Shown here: positions 7,766-14,623 of the stretch, piece by piece
Layout of the letters: each line of letters starts with the position of its first letter
Position numbering within the stretch: position 1 is the first letter of the stretch
Assembly: GCA_002323795.1 (NCBI GenBank)
Contig: DCPZ01000088.1
Coordinates: 1-17,084, forward strand
Reading direction: 5' to 3'
DNA length: 17,084 nucleotides
DNA from: Flavobacteriales bacterium UBA1531
GTDB lineage: Bacteria; Bacteroidota; Bacteroidia; Flavobacteriales_D; Sanyastnellaceae
Translations under genes and position numbers: made by a program
Notes under the pieces: generated by a model
The model's input: only the letters and a program-made list of their open reading frames with translations
The model's database searches: none
What the model was told of the DNA's origin: nothing

Positions 7766-9001
7766 ATGAACGCGCCTAGGAAACCCATTGGGTTTGCCCC
7801 CCCACCCATTGACGAAGACTCCATCCAAGCTGTGGAACGCGTATTGCGCTCCGGATGGATTACATCTGGACCTGAGCTGGCTCAATTTGAACTGGATCTC
7901 AGCGCATATCTTGGGACCGAACAGACGTTGTGCTTCTCGAGTTGGACAACAGCCTGCGAGCTCGCCCTGCGCTGGTTCGGAGTGGGTCCAGGCGATGATG
8001 TTCTGCTGCCCGCGATGACCTATGCCGCAACAGCGAACATTGTTTTGCATTGCGGAGCGCGCCCTGTTTTAGTTGATGTCGATCCTGTAGAGCGGGTGGT
8101 AACGCTCGAAACGCTCGAAGCGGCATGGACTCCGATGACAAAAGTCGTCATGCCAGTGGACCTCGCAGGCTGGCCTGTCGATTACGAAGCCATTTCAGAT
8201 TGGCTCAAAAGCAAAACCATCTCTTCCGCCTTTCAGCCAAAAACCCCCATTCAAAAACAACTCGGTCGTCCACTATTCTTAGCAGATGCTGCCCATTCTC
8301 TTGGAGCCACCTACGCAGGACAACCCATCGGTAATCAAGCAGACATCACGGGCTTCAGTTTTCATGCCGTGAAAAACCTCACGACAGCGGAAGGTGGAGC
8401 ATTGACTTTCGCATTGCCAAAAGAATTTCAATTGGATGAGATTGCTCACTGGTTTCGCACGATGTCGCTTCATGGCCAATCGAAAAGCGCCTTTGAAAAA
8501 ACCAATGCGGGTCAATGGAATTATGATGTTTTACATGCGGGGTTCAAGTGCAATATGACGGATATTCAGGCGGCACTCGGACGTGCACAACTGAAAAAAT
8601 ACCCCGACCAATTGCGCCAACGCGAAATGCTAGCAAAAGCGTATCACCAAGCCTTTAGCTCGTATTCATGGTACATCGCTCCACCTTTGAAAGACGCTAA
8701 ACGCATCTCTTCATTCCATTTGTTCTCGATGCGCATCAAAGGATTTAATCGAAAAATGCGGGATGAACTGATGGCTCATTTGAAGGAATATGGTGTGGCA
8801 AGCAACGTACACTTTATGCCTTTGCCACTTTTGAGTCTTCACCGAAATCGGGGAGAAAACATCTCCAACTATCCGAATAGCGCAAAAGCCTTCGAAGAAC
8901 TCATCAGTTTGCCACTCCACCTCAATTTAAGCGTTGAAGACATTTACTACATCCGGGACGTGAGTGCTGGATTTATCGAAAATGCTCTAAAGCATGGCTA
9001 A
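7766..9001 (+). CDS. DegT/DnrJ/EryC1/StrS-family PLP-dependent sugar aminotransferase
   Basis: 411 codons. Members transfer an amino group, usually from glutamate, to a nucleotide-linked keto-sugar destined for surface glycans. The family signature is clear: RSGWITSGPELAQFE at 28-42, the LPAMTYAATANIVLHCGARPVLVD strand-helix region at 81-104, ADAAHSLGA at 173-181 (D174 would contact the PLP pyridine) and FSFHAVKNLTTAEGGAL at 197-213, where Lys203 forms the Schiff base. GFKCNMTDIQAALGRAQL (259-276) and the C-terminal HLFSMRI and HFMPLPLL segments complete the fold. A stretch of about 20 residues between 148 and 170 is inserted relative to short members; as I recall it is common in Bacteroidota homologues. 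The stop overlaps the next start by 8 bases, so it is translationally coupled to the sugar phosphotransferase. The exact sugar substrate cannot be deduced. Confidence 0.9.
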   Translation: MNAPRKPIGFAPPPIDEDSIQAVERVLRSGWITSGPELAQFELDLSAYLGTEQTLCFSSWTTACELALRWFGVGPGDDVLLPAMTYAATANIVLHCGARPVLVDVDPVERVVTLETLEAAWTPMTKVVMPVDLAGWPVDYEAISDWLKSKTISSAFQPKTPIQKQLGRPLFLADAAHSLGATYAGQPIGNQADITGFSFHAVKNLTTAEGGALTFALPKEFQLDEIAHWFRTMSLHGQSKSAFEKTNAGQWNYDVLHAGFKCNMTDIQAALGRAQLKKYPDQLRQREMLAKAYHQAFSSYSWYIAPPLKDAKRISSFHLFSMRIKGFNRKMRDELMAHLKEYGVASNVHFMPLPLLSLHRNRGENISNYPNSAKAFEELISLPLHLNLSVEDIYYIRDVSAGFIENALKHG

Positions 9002-9584
9002 ACGAGTGTTTGACATTCTCAGCGCTTTCGTCGCATTGGTTTTACTCATTCCACTGCTTGTGGTGCTGGCCATCATTGTTCGTAGAGAAAGCGCGGGAGG
9101 TGCATTTTTCCGACAGACGCGGATTGGGAAAGACCAAAAGCCCTTTCAATTGCTGAAGTTTAGATCCATGCAATCCAATGCAGCTGGACCTTTGATTACT
9201 GAAGGCACCAGCGATGAACGGATCACCCGGTCAGGGCATTGGCTGCGACGAACAAAGCTCGACGAATTGCCTCAGCTTTGGAATGTACTGGTCGGTGACA
9301 TGAGCATTGTGGGGCCGAGGCCTGAAGTACCAAAGTATGTGGCGATGTATGATGACAACATGCTCAAAGCGCTAGAGGTCAGACCAGGACTTACAGACCC
9401 CGCAAGCATCGATGCATTTGATGAAGGCGAAGAATTAATGGCTGCCGAAAATCCTGAAGAGCATTATTGCCAGGTGATTTTGCCGCGTAAAGTGCGCGCC
9501 CAATTGGATTACGCCAATCGGGCAAATCTAATCACGGATGGGCGGATAATCGCCCGAACGCTGCTCCGCATTCTCAAACACTGA
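8994..9584 (+). CDS. PglC/WcaJ-type polyprenol-phosphate sugar-1-phosphate transferase
   Basis: 196 codons, the size of the small monotopic phosphoglycosyl transferases. They move a sugar-1-phosphate from UDP-sugar to undecaprenyl phosphate and so start glycan assembly on the inner membrane. An N-terminal hydrophobic re-entrant helix (about 9-30, with a central proline at 20) is followed by the soluble core: FFRQTRIGKDQKPFQLLKFRSM at 38-59, LRRTKLDELPQLWNVLVGDMS at 84-104 with the catalytic Asp90-Glu91 dyad, VGPRPEV at 106-112, and RPGLTDPASI at 130-139. All hallmark motifs are intact. The ATG overlaps the aminotransferase stop (ATGGCTAA), so the two proteins are probably made together and may use the same amino-sugar. 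The last 57 bases overlap, on the other strand, the end of the SirB1-like gene. Confidence 0.92.
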   Translation: MAKRVFDILSAFVALVLLIPLLVVLAIIVRRESAGGAFFRQTRIGKDQKPFQLLKFRSMQSNAAGPLITEGTSDERITRSGHWLRRTKLDELPQLWNVLVGDMSIVGPRPEVPKYVAMYDDNMLKALEVRPGLTDPASIDAFDEGEELMAAENPEEHYCQVILPRKVRAQLDYANRANLITDGRIIARTLLRILKH

Positions 9585-10454
9585 GAGCAAGGGCTCGAAC
9601 AACGCTAGAAACCGTTTCGAACGTTCCTCACCACTGGCCTCGCGTGTGGCAAACGCTACGTTACGCACCAACCTTTGAATGATTTCCATAGGGTGCGATG
9701 GCCTCCACTGGTGCACTGTTTCACCTTCCCCTACTCCAACCAAAAACTCAGAAACATCGTCTACGCCAATGACTGAACCGTGGCTATAGGGATTGATGTA
9801 AAATAGAATCCCCGACTGCCCTTTGGTCGCCACGGGATCATCTACATGTGCCACGTCACAATAAGCCAAGATGAAATGATTGGGCAAGCTCACCCCGCGA
9901 AGTGGGATTCCGAGCGATTGAGCAACAGAGAGGTACAAAATTCCCAAGCCGATGGGATTGCCTTTCTTTTCCTGCAGAACTCCGCTTGGAAGAGCCTCTA
10001 GAGGCACATGTGGCAAACGCCGCACGCTTTCCATGCCGTGCAGGCTAAAGAACACATGGTTCAAAATCCGCACTTGTTCAAGTGCGGTTTGCTCTTCGTT
10101 GAGCTCCAGCCAAATTTCCTTTTTCAAGGATTCAAACAGCTCATTTGATTGAATGACATCCCATGATGCGTCGGCGGCCGTATGGACCAACTGAACGCCT
10201 TTCCACAAGTCCATCCCTCCTTCATCCATCCATTCCTTGAGCGCCTCTTTCACATCTGTTTGCTGCAAACCTTCTTTGAGAAGTGCTAGGCGGCCATTGA
10301 TGAGGGCATCATTGTCCTCGCTAGATGCAACTGTATCTACGAATGGCAAAACTTCCTTGCCTTTTGAGAGAAGTCGTTCTCGCACATGCGTATAAACGGT
10401 TTCATCCGGATCATCCATCAAAGCCAACAACGCGTGAATTTCAGAAATGCTCAT
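9528..10454 (-). CDS. SirB1-type transglutaminase-like protein
   Basis: 308 codons. The central and C-terminal part matches the SirB1/Transglut_core2 family: LNHVFFSLHGME at 131-142, KKGNPIGLGILYLSVAQSLGIPLRGVSLPNHFIL at 163-196, and FYINPYSHGSVI at 218-229. The N-terminal third (about 1-110) is helical and acidic, perhaps a HEAT- or TPR-like region, as in other bacteroidotal members. No signal peptide or transmembrane segment is seen, so it should be cytoplasmic. The biochemical role of the family is not firmly established; a peptidase- or transglutaminase-like fold is the usual prediction, and I cannot name the catalytic residues. Its last 18 or so codons lie opposite the end of the sugar transferase gene, so the two transcripts are convergent and overlap by 57 bp. 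Confidence 0.82.
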   Translation of the reverse strand: MSISEIHALLALMDDPDETVYTHVRERLLSKGKEVLPFVDTVASSEDNDALINGRLALLKEGLQQTDVKEALKEWMDEGGMDLWKGVQLVHTAADASWDVIQSNELFESLKKEIWLELNEEQTALEQVRILNHVFFSLHGMESVRRLPHVPLEALPSGVLQEKKGNPIGLGILYLSVAQSLGIPLRGVSLPNHFILAYCDVAHVDDPVATKGQSGILFYINPYSHGSVIGVDDVSEFLVGVGEGETVHQWRPSHPMEIIQRLVRNVAFATREASGEERSKRFLALFEPLLSVFENAEQRSGDYPPIRD

Positions 10455-10496
10455 ATCAATCTGCTCTTGGGAGGTTTTATTTCATCTCCTCGGTGT

Positions 10497-10504
10497 CAAA
10501 TCTA
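10497..10504 (-). promoter_or_regulatory. -7 promoter box for the SirB1-like gene
   Basis: Minus strand TAGATTTG, an exact match to TAnnTTTG, 42 nt before the ATG at 10454. It predicts a leader of about 35 nt. The -33 region shows only TTCT at a spacing near 21. Confidence 0.4.
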
Positions 10505-10584
10505 AATGCTGATTTTACTGTTGCGAGAAGTTAAAAAATCACTTTTCCAACTGGCTCTGTGGAATGCATCAGCTTCACTTTGCT

Positions 10585-10592
10585 TATCTTTC
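10585..10592 (+). promoter_or_regulatory. -7-like box directly before the rhomboid start
   Basis: TATCTTTC, seven of eight positions of TAnnTTTG, followed by TTAA and the GTG start at 10597. The TA lies 12 nt before the start codon, the same placement as at several other genes here. No good -33 element is seen. Confidence 0.3.
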
Positions 10593-10596
10593 TTAA

Positions 10597-11391
10597 GTGA
10601 GTAAGACAAATAATCCCCTTATAGCTCGCTGGAATCCTGCAGTGCTCGATCAAAACAGGCTTTTTTACGCCCTCTGGTCTACCATGCTTTTTGTGATTCT
10701 AATCTGGGGCACATATTGGATCAATGAAGTTTATGCGCTAAACCTCAGGCGCTTTGGGAATCACCCCGGACAATGGGACGATTGGTCGGGCATATTTTCC
10801 TTCCCATTCCTACATGGTGATCTCGAGCATTTATGGAACAATACCGCGACCTTTTTCACGCTCAATGGAATGCTCTTCTACTTCTACCGCTCCATCGCGC
10901 TCCGCATATGGATGCTATTGTTCCTGAGCTCTGGCATTGGACTTTGGATTTTTGCCGCAGGAGGAAACCACATTGGCGCCAGCGGACTTATCTACGCCCT
11001 TGCTAGCTTTTTGTTCGTTTCTGGAGTGATTCGAGATTCCAAGCTTTTGCTCAGAGTCTCGCTCGTAGTAGCCTTCTTGTACGGAGGAATGGTCTGGTGG
11101 ATGCTACCTGTGGACGGACACATTTCCTGGGAAGGCCACCTTTCGGGTGCCATTAGCGGGCTAGTCGCAGCCTTGCTTTTCAGAAATGCAGGGCCACTGG
11201 CAGACTTACCTGTTTTCAATCCTAATGAAAAGGACGAACCGCTTCCAGATTGGTGGGTCACAGCTCATCCTGAACACCCCGACGTTATTGCACTTCGAGA
11301 AGCAAAAAAGAAAGCATCCTCAATTCATACACACTCAACCTCAGAAAATGCCACGAGGATTGTCTATCACATTAAGAGGAAAGACGTTTGA
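10597..11391 (+). CDS. Rhomboid-family intramembrane serine protease
   Basis: 264 codons starting with GTG. Rhomboids cleave transmembrane segments of client proteins within the inner membrane. Transmembrane helices are apparent near 24-42, 85-98, 103-121, 127-145, 152-170 and 183-196. The catalytic serine is Ser129 in HIGASGLIYAL and the catalytic histidine is His181 in WEGHLSGAISG. The loop and oxyanion residues follow the GlpG arrangement: FLHGDLEHLWNNTATF supplies H73, H78 and N82, the same spacing as H145, H150 and N154 in GlpG. A hydrophilic cytoplasmic tail of about 65 residues (from 199) is rich in charged and His/Thr residues and looks unstructured. The GTG start is favoured because no ATG precedes the first membrane helix. 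Client proteins are unknown. Confidence 0.9.
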   Translation: MSKTNNPLIARWNPAVLDQNRLFYALWSTMLFVILIWGTYWINEVYALNLRRFGNHPGQWDDWSGIFSFPFLHGDLEHLWNNTATFFTLNGMLFYFYRSIALRIWMLLFLSSGIGLWIFAAGGNHIGASGLIYALASFLFVSGVIRDSKLLLRVSLVVAFLYGGMVWWMLPVDGHISWEGHLSGAISGLVAALLFRNAGPLADLPVFNPNEKDEPLPDWWVTAHPEHPDVIALREAKKKASSIHTHSTSENATRIVYHIKRKDV

Positions 11392-11412
11392 CCAACGTCG
11401 AAACTATCTCGG

Positions 11413-12531
11413 TTAAGCGTTGAGCATAACCGGCATCACGAGCATCAAGACATCCTCCCCCGCTTCTTCAGGCTCAGAAGGCTTAATGATTCCAGCTCTA
11501 TTGGGAGCCGACATTTCCAACGAAACTTCAGCACTAGAGAGGTTGTTGAGCATGTCCATGAGGAATCTGCTGTTGAAACCGATCTCCATATCCTCTCCCG
11601 AGTAGCTGCAGTTCAATCGCTCATTTGCCTCATTCGCGAAATCTAAATCTTCCGCGCTCACATGCAACTCGCTTCCAGCTAATTTTAGACGCACTTGGTG
11701 AGTGGTTTTGTTCGCGAAAATAGACACCCTGCGTATGGCTTGTAAAAAGCTTTGACGGTTGATCACCATGCGATTTGGATTTTCCTTCGGAATAACCGCC
11801 TCATAATTGGGATATTTCCCTTCAATCAAGCGGCACACAATGGTGACATCTTCAAACTCAAAGCGCGCATTTGAATCCGTGTATGTCATGGTCACCTTTT
11901 CAGCGTGCGATGCGGCATTCTTCAACAGATTCAACGGCTTTTTTGGGACAATAAACTGCGCACCAGATGAAGCTTGCACGTCAGTGCGCGCATAGCGCAC
12001 CAGGCGGTGCGCATCCGTTGCGACGAAGCGCACGCTGTCCGGGTAAAACTCAAAGTAAATTCCGGACATCACAGGACGTAAATCGTCATTGCCCGCTGCA
12101 AACAACGTTCGATTGATGGCGGTGATCAGCGTATTTGCTTCAACACTCATCGCTGCGCCATCTTCGAGTGCAGGGGCTTGAGGAAATTCGTCTCCATTTG
12201 CGCCCGTGAGCTTGTATTTCCCAGCATCACTGGTCAACTCAATTGCCATGGTCGAGGGATCGATCTTGAAGGTCAATGGAATATCCGGGAATGCCTTGAG
12301 AATATCAAGCAACATTTTTGCAGGTACTGCAATGGCCCCTGTATCCTCTGTTTTCACTTCGAGCTTGGTGGTCATGGTCGTTTCAAGATCACTGGCTGAA
12401 ATCACAGCAACGCCCGGTCCCAACTCAAAAAGGAAGTTATCTAGGATGGGCAGGGTATTACTGCTGTTGAGCACTCCGCTCAAGGATGATAAGTGGCGCA
12501 ACAATTGGCTGCTGGATACGATAAAATGCAT
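11413..12531 (-). CDS. dnaN: DNA polymerase III sliding clamp (beta subunit)
   Basis: 372 codons, the usual clamp length. The ring-shaped dimer encircles DNA and tethers polymerase III and many repair proteins. The start MHFIVSSSQLLRHLSSLSGV and the following LPILDNFLFEL and ISASDLETTM are the standard first-domain motifs; domain 2 contains RPVMSGIYFEF and FVATDAHRLV; the C-terminus ends LMLVMPVMLNA, the analogue of the usual PMRL end near the partner-binding pocket. The frame is open for a further 36 codons upstream (to a TTG at 12639), but those residues have no clamp similarity, so I take the ATG at 12529-12531. dnaA and other origin genes are not adjacent. It is divergent from a small exported protein gene. 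Confidence 0.96.
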   Translation of the reverse strand: MHFIVSSSQLLRHLSSLSGVLNSSNTLPILDNFLFELGPGVAVISASDLETTMTTKLEVKTEDTGAIAVPAKMLLDILKAFPDIPLTFKIDPSTMAIELTSDAGKYKLTGANGDEFPQAPALEDGAAMSVEANTLITAINRTLFAAGNDDLRPVMSGIYFEFYPDSVRFVATDAHRLVRYARTDVQASSGAQFIVPKKPLNLLKNAASHAEKVTMTYTDSNARFEFEDVTIVCRLIEGKYPNYEAVIPKENPNRMVINRQSFLQAIRRVSIFANKTTHQVRLKLAGSELHVSAEDLDFANEANERLNCSYSGEDMEIGFNSRFLMDMLNNLSSAEVSLEMSAPNRAGIIKPSEPEEAGEDVLMLVMPVMLNA

Positions 12532-12646
12532 GGACTTTATTTGTACCTCAAAGATGCCCCAACAACTCGCTTCTCGGAAGCTTGCACCCTTGAATATTTT
12601 TCCACACTTGATGAACCATTTTCTGCCATTATTCAACAAAAGAAGC

Positions 12647-12654
12647 TAAATTGT
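12647..12654 (+). promoter_or_regulatory. -7-like box directly before the small exported protein gene
   Basis: TAAATTGT with TA 12 nt before the ATG at 12659, resembling TAnnTTTG imperfectly. It is listed because the distance matches that at other genes in the window. Confidence 0.25.
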
Positions 12655-12658
12655 CGAC

Positions 12659-13021
12659 ATGAATAACAACCTCTACAGCAGCGCTCTAACGTGCTTTTTT
12701 GTTCTCTTCACAGCCCTTGGATTCGCTCAATCAGACGCGATTCAGCCCGATTTCTTGAACATCCACATTACACAGACCACATCAAGAGTAGAACTCTCGC
12801 AAATGCAAAAAGACATGAGTGCGTACAACATTGGATTCAGATACGATCTGATTCAATGGAGCAACGATGAATTGCAGAGCATTCGCTTTGCAGTGCGCCT
12901 TCCAGATGGAACAATGCGCCGCAATGTCTACGAAGCCATCGATTCAGAGACCGATATTTGGATTCGTTTGGAAGGAGAAGGTGCCGAACGCATTTTCTGT
13001 GCAGGAAGTCAATGCGAGTAA
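12659..13021 (+). CDS. Small exported protein of unknown function
   Basis: 120 codons. A clear Sec signal peptide (about 1-24, ending ALGFAQ) is followed by a mature domain of about 96 residues: HITQTTSRVELSQMQKDMSA at 31-50, then YNIGFRYDLIQWSNDELQSI and FAVRLPDGTMRRNV, an aromatic/acidic stretch DSETDIWIRLEGEG, and FCAGSQC at the end with a possible disulfide between Cys114 and Cys119. The pattern (I-T-x-x-T-[ST]-x-x-E-L then a helix, then a strand with N/S-x-x-x-x-I) resembles, from memory, short periplasmic repeats found in bacteroidotal BlaR1/M56-type membrane proteins; this is inference only. I cannot assign a function. It is alone on its strand, divergent from dnaN and followed by a gene-free stretch of about 200 bases. 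The signal peptide and ordinary codon use make it a convincing gene. Confidence 0.7.
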   Translation: MNNNLYSSALTCFFVLFTALGFAQSDAIQPDFLNIHITQTTSRVELSQMQKDMSAYNIGFRYDLIQWSNDELQSIRFAVRLPDGTMRRNVYEAIDSETDIWIRLEGEGAERIFCAGSQCE

Positions 13022-13225
13022 TATCACTTTTCTGATGCTTCTTGATTTGCAATCCTGCTGATTGGAGTAGATCAATCCAAGCACCACACAGGGTAAACTC
13101 GTCCCATGGAGGACAAAACTAAACCTCGCTCGGCCTAAACTCGGGAAGTTTAACCATGTCCCGAATAATCGTTGAGGCGATGCAAAGAATTTTGTTGCTT
13201 GGTCCCTTAGAATGTGGAGGCCTAT
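13022..13225 (+). other. Gene-free stretch between the small exported protein and the GT9 gene
   Basis: 204 bases, convergent intergenic. It holds a small perfect inverted repeat TAAACT-CGGGA-AGTTTA at 13136-13152 with no T tract, and TAAACTCG occurs twice (13094-13101, 13136-13143). An ATG at 13157 opens a 34-codon frame that runs into the GT9 gene on the other strand; I do not call it. No convincing terminator is visible despite the convergent arrangement. Confidence 0.4.
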
Positions 13226-14140
13226 TCACGCAATGTGCGATTGTAACTTCTCGAGACTGACCCATGATTGATCCTTATTGGTGAGGTAAGAACCGAACCA
13301 AGGTTGTGTTTCCTTAAAGTCGGTAATGCCAATGAGTCCCGTGACGTTTGCTCCAAAAAATGAAGCGAGGTGCATTGCTCCGCTGTCATTTGTTATCACG
13401 TGTTCTGCACGACGCATGACAGAGGCGGCCATTGTTAAACTGGTTGACAAAACATCTGTTTTTGGAAAATCTTTCCGAAATCTCATTTCGTCTTGAGGAG
13501 AGACGATGCCTATGATTTTTTTGTCTTTGTAGGTGTCTATAAATTCCCGCCAAAGCGGCCATTCTTTATTGACACCATGATGGCGGTTCGTCGCATACGG
13601 GCACACGGCCAAAAACGATCCTTGAACCATCTTCGAAAGGAGCGCATCAGCCTTGCTGATGCACTCGTGACCTAGCGGAATAAAATTCAAATCACGACCA
13701 AGCACCCTGCGCTCGCGGTAAAACGGACGTCCCAATTCGAAGTATTTTTCGACGCGGTGAAGGTCGTCGCTTTCATTCTTCACCCGTTGTGAGCATAACG
13801 AATGATAGCCGGTCGTTGGAAGCCATGCAAGCAGCGGTGGAATCAATGCTGACGAAGAAGGTGGGCATACAAGAACATTTGAAAATCCACCTCGACGGTA
13901 TTGATCGGCCAGCCAACGTTTGTTCTTAACTCGGTCATCTGAGACCATTTCAAAATTGGTCTCAGAAAAAATGTCCGCAACCCAAGCATGCCCGAAACAA
14001 GTGAAGTCCAAACCTTCATCAGCCAAGGCAGAGAGCAGCGGGTAGGTCATCAATGTGTCTCCCAACCAATTAGGAAGTCGAATTGCCAACCGCCCATGGG
14101 CACTTGAAGTCGACGATTTTTGATTTGCTTTGACTGGCAT
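13226..14140 (-). CDS. GT9-family glycosyltransferase (ADP-heptose:LPS heptosyltransferase-like)
   Basis: 304 codons. Family members add heptose, or related sugars, to the LPS core on the cytoplasmic face of the inner membrane. Motifs: RLPNWLGDTLMTYPLLSAL at 21-39, equivalent to the WaaF/WaaC acceptor-side loop (PxWxGD); CPYATNRHHGVNKEWPLWREF at 180-200, in the place of the GxxxxxxKxWP donor-site segment; and VITNDSGAMHLASFFGANVTGLIG at 248-271, the diagnostic [TS]-N-D-[ST]-G-x-x-H signature. At about 300 residues it is slightly shorter than WaaF but within the family. The sugar donor is not certain. It is divergent from ruvX across only 44 bases. A HAD-type protein often annotated as a heptose-pathway enzyme is encoded about 0.5 kb away, which may be related or coincidental. 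Confidence 0.85.
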   Translation of the reverse strand: MPVKANQKSSTSSAHGRLAIRLPNWLGDTLMTYPLLSALADEGLDFTCFGHAWVADIFSETNFEMVSDDRVKNKRWLADQYRRGGFSNVLVCPPSSSALIPPLLAWLPTTGYHSLCSQRVKNESDDLHRVEKYFELGRPFYRERRVLGRDLNFIPLGHECISKADALLSKMVQGSFLAVCPYATNRHHGVNKEWPLWREFIDTYKDKKIIGIVSPQDEMRFRKDFPKTDVLSTSLTMAASVMRRAEHVITNDSGAMHLASFFGANVTGLIGITDFKETQPWFGSYLTNKDQSWVSLEKLQSHIA

Positions 14141-14144
14141 TCTG

Positions 14145-14152
14145 CGAAGATA
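14145..14152 (-). promoter_or_regulatory. -7-like box for the GT9 gene
   Basis: Minus strand TATCTTCG (seven of eight positions of TAnnTTTG), followed by CAGA and the ATG at 14140. TA is 12 nt before the start codon. It faces the ruvX box on the other strand within the same 44-bp gap. Confidence 0.3.
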
Positions 14153-14173
14153 TATGGTTCACACTTGAAGTCT

Positions 14174-14180
14174 TAACTTG
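14174..14180 (+). promoter_or_regulatory. -7-like box for ruvX
   Basis: TAACTTG followed by CACC and the ATG at 14185; TA lies 11 nt before the start. The upstream half of this promoter would have to overlap the GT9 promoter or the GT9 start. Confidence 0.25.
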
Positions 14181-14184
14181 CACC

Positions 14185-14616
14185 ATGAGCCGATGGATCG
14201 GAATTGATTTTGGAACCGCGAGAACAGGCCTTGCTTATACAGATGGCTCGGGTAAAATGGCATTCCCTTTCAAAACTGTATCCACATCAGACGTGCTGAA
14301 CATACTGGATAAACTGGTCAAAGAAACGCCATGTGCGGGGTTCGTCTTAGGCTTGCCAAATGCTTGGGGATTGAACTTGCAAATCGGTGACACCCACAGC
14401 ACAGCTGCAATCCTCGCATTTCAGAAAAAACTCAATGCCAAATGGCCTTCATTGCCTGTGCAAATCGTTGACGAAACCAATACCAGTGCAGAAGCTGTAA
14501 GCGCCTCAATCGCTGGTGGAATGAAAAAAAAGAAAAGACGCGAAAAAGGATCACTTGACGCCGTGGCGGCAGCAATTATTCTGCAGCGCTTCTTGGAACA
14601 AGAAAAATCGCAGTGA
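14185..14616 (+). CDS. ruvX: RuvX/YqgF-family nuclease (pre-16S rRNA maturation / Holliday junction resolvase-like)
   Basis: 143 codons, the usual size for YqgF. The RNase H-like fold carries its acidic catalytic residues where expected: Asp8 in WIGIDFGTARTGLA, Glu97 in VDETNTSAEA, and Asp125 in KKKKRREKGSLDAVAAAIIL. FVLGLPNAWG matches the central strand and loop. The C-terminal LDAVAAAIILQRFLE is the family's typical last helix. Family members trim the 5' end of 16S rRNA precursors and have been proposed as junction resolvases. The third motif is unusual: most family members have DER-[FL]-T-[ST], whereas here it is DETNTS, losing the conserved arginine. The gene is divergent from the GT9 gene and convergent with the HAD gene, whose stop lies 7 bases away. 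Confidence 0.88.
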   Translation: MSRWIGIDFGTARTGLAYTDGSGKMAFPFKTVSTSDVLNILDKLVKETPCAGFVLGLPNAWGLNLQIGDTHSTAAILAFQKKLNAKWPSLPVQIVDETNTSAEAVSASIAGGMKKKKRREKGSLDAVAAAIILQRFLEQEKSQ

Positions 14617-14623
14617 ACGCGGT

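Noticed and set aside
7645..7824. N-terminal extension of the rhodanese frame by 60 codons
   Set aside because: It would cross the aminotransferase start, has no rhodanese similarity, and a good Shine-Dalgarno sits right before the inner ATG at 7644.
12532..12639. 36-codon N-terminal extension of dnaN from a TTG
   Set aside because: Clamp homology begins exactly at the ATG at 12531 (MHFIVSSSQLL), and the extra residues look random.
13136..13152. Inverted repeat TAAACT-N5-AGTTTA as a terminator or operator
   Set aside because: Only 6 bp, AT-rich, no T tract, and not placed at a promoter of a called gene.
13157..13261. 34-codon plus-strand frame starting MSRIIVEAMQRILLLGPLECGG
   Set aside because: The RILLLGPLxxGG stretch faintly resembles the start of a GT4 glycosyltransferase, but the frame stops at once and overlaps the GT9 gene on the other strand. 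It is too short to support as a gene or remnant.
14524..14531. A8 run in ruvX as a possible programmed frameshift site
   Set aside because: It simply encodes the KKKK stretch typical of bacteroidotal RuvX, and the downstream frame is the correct one.
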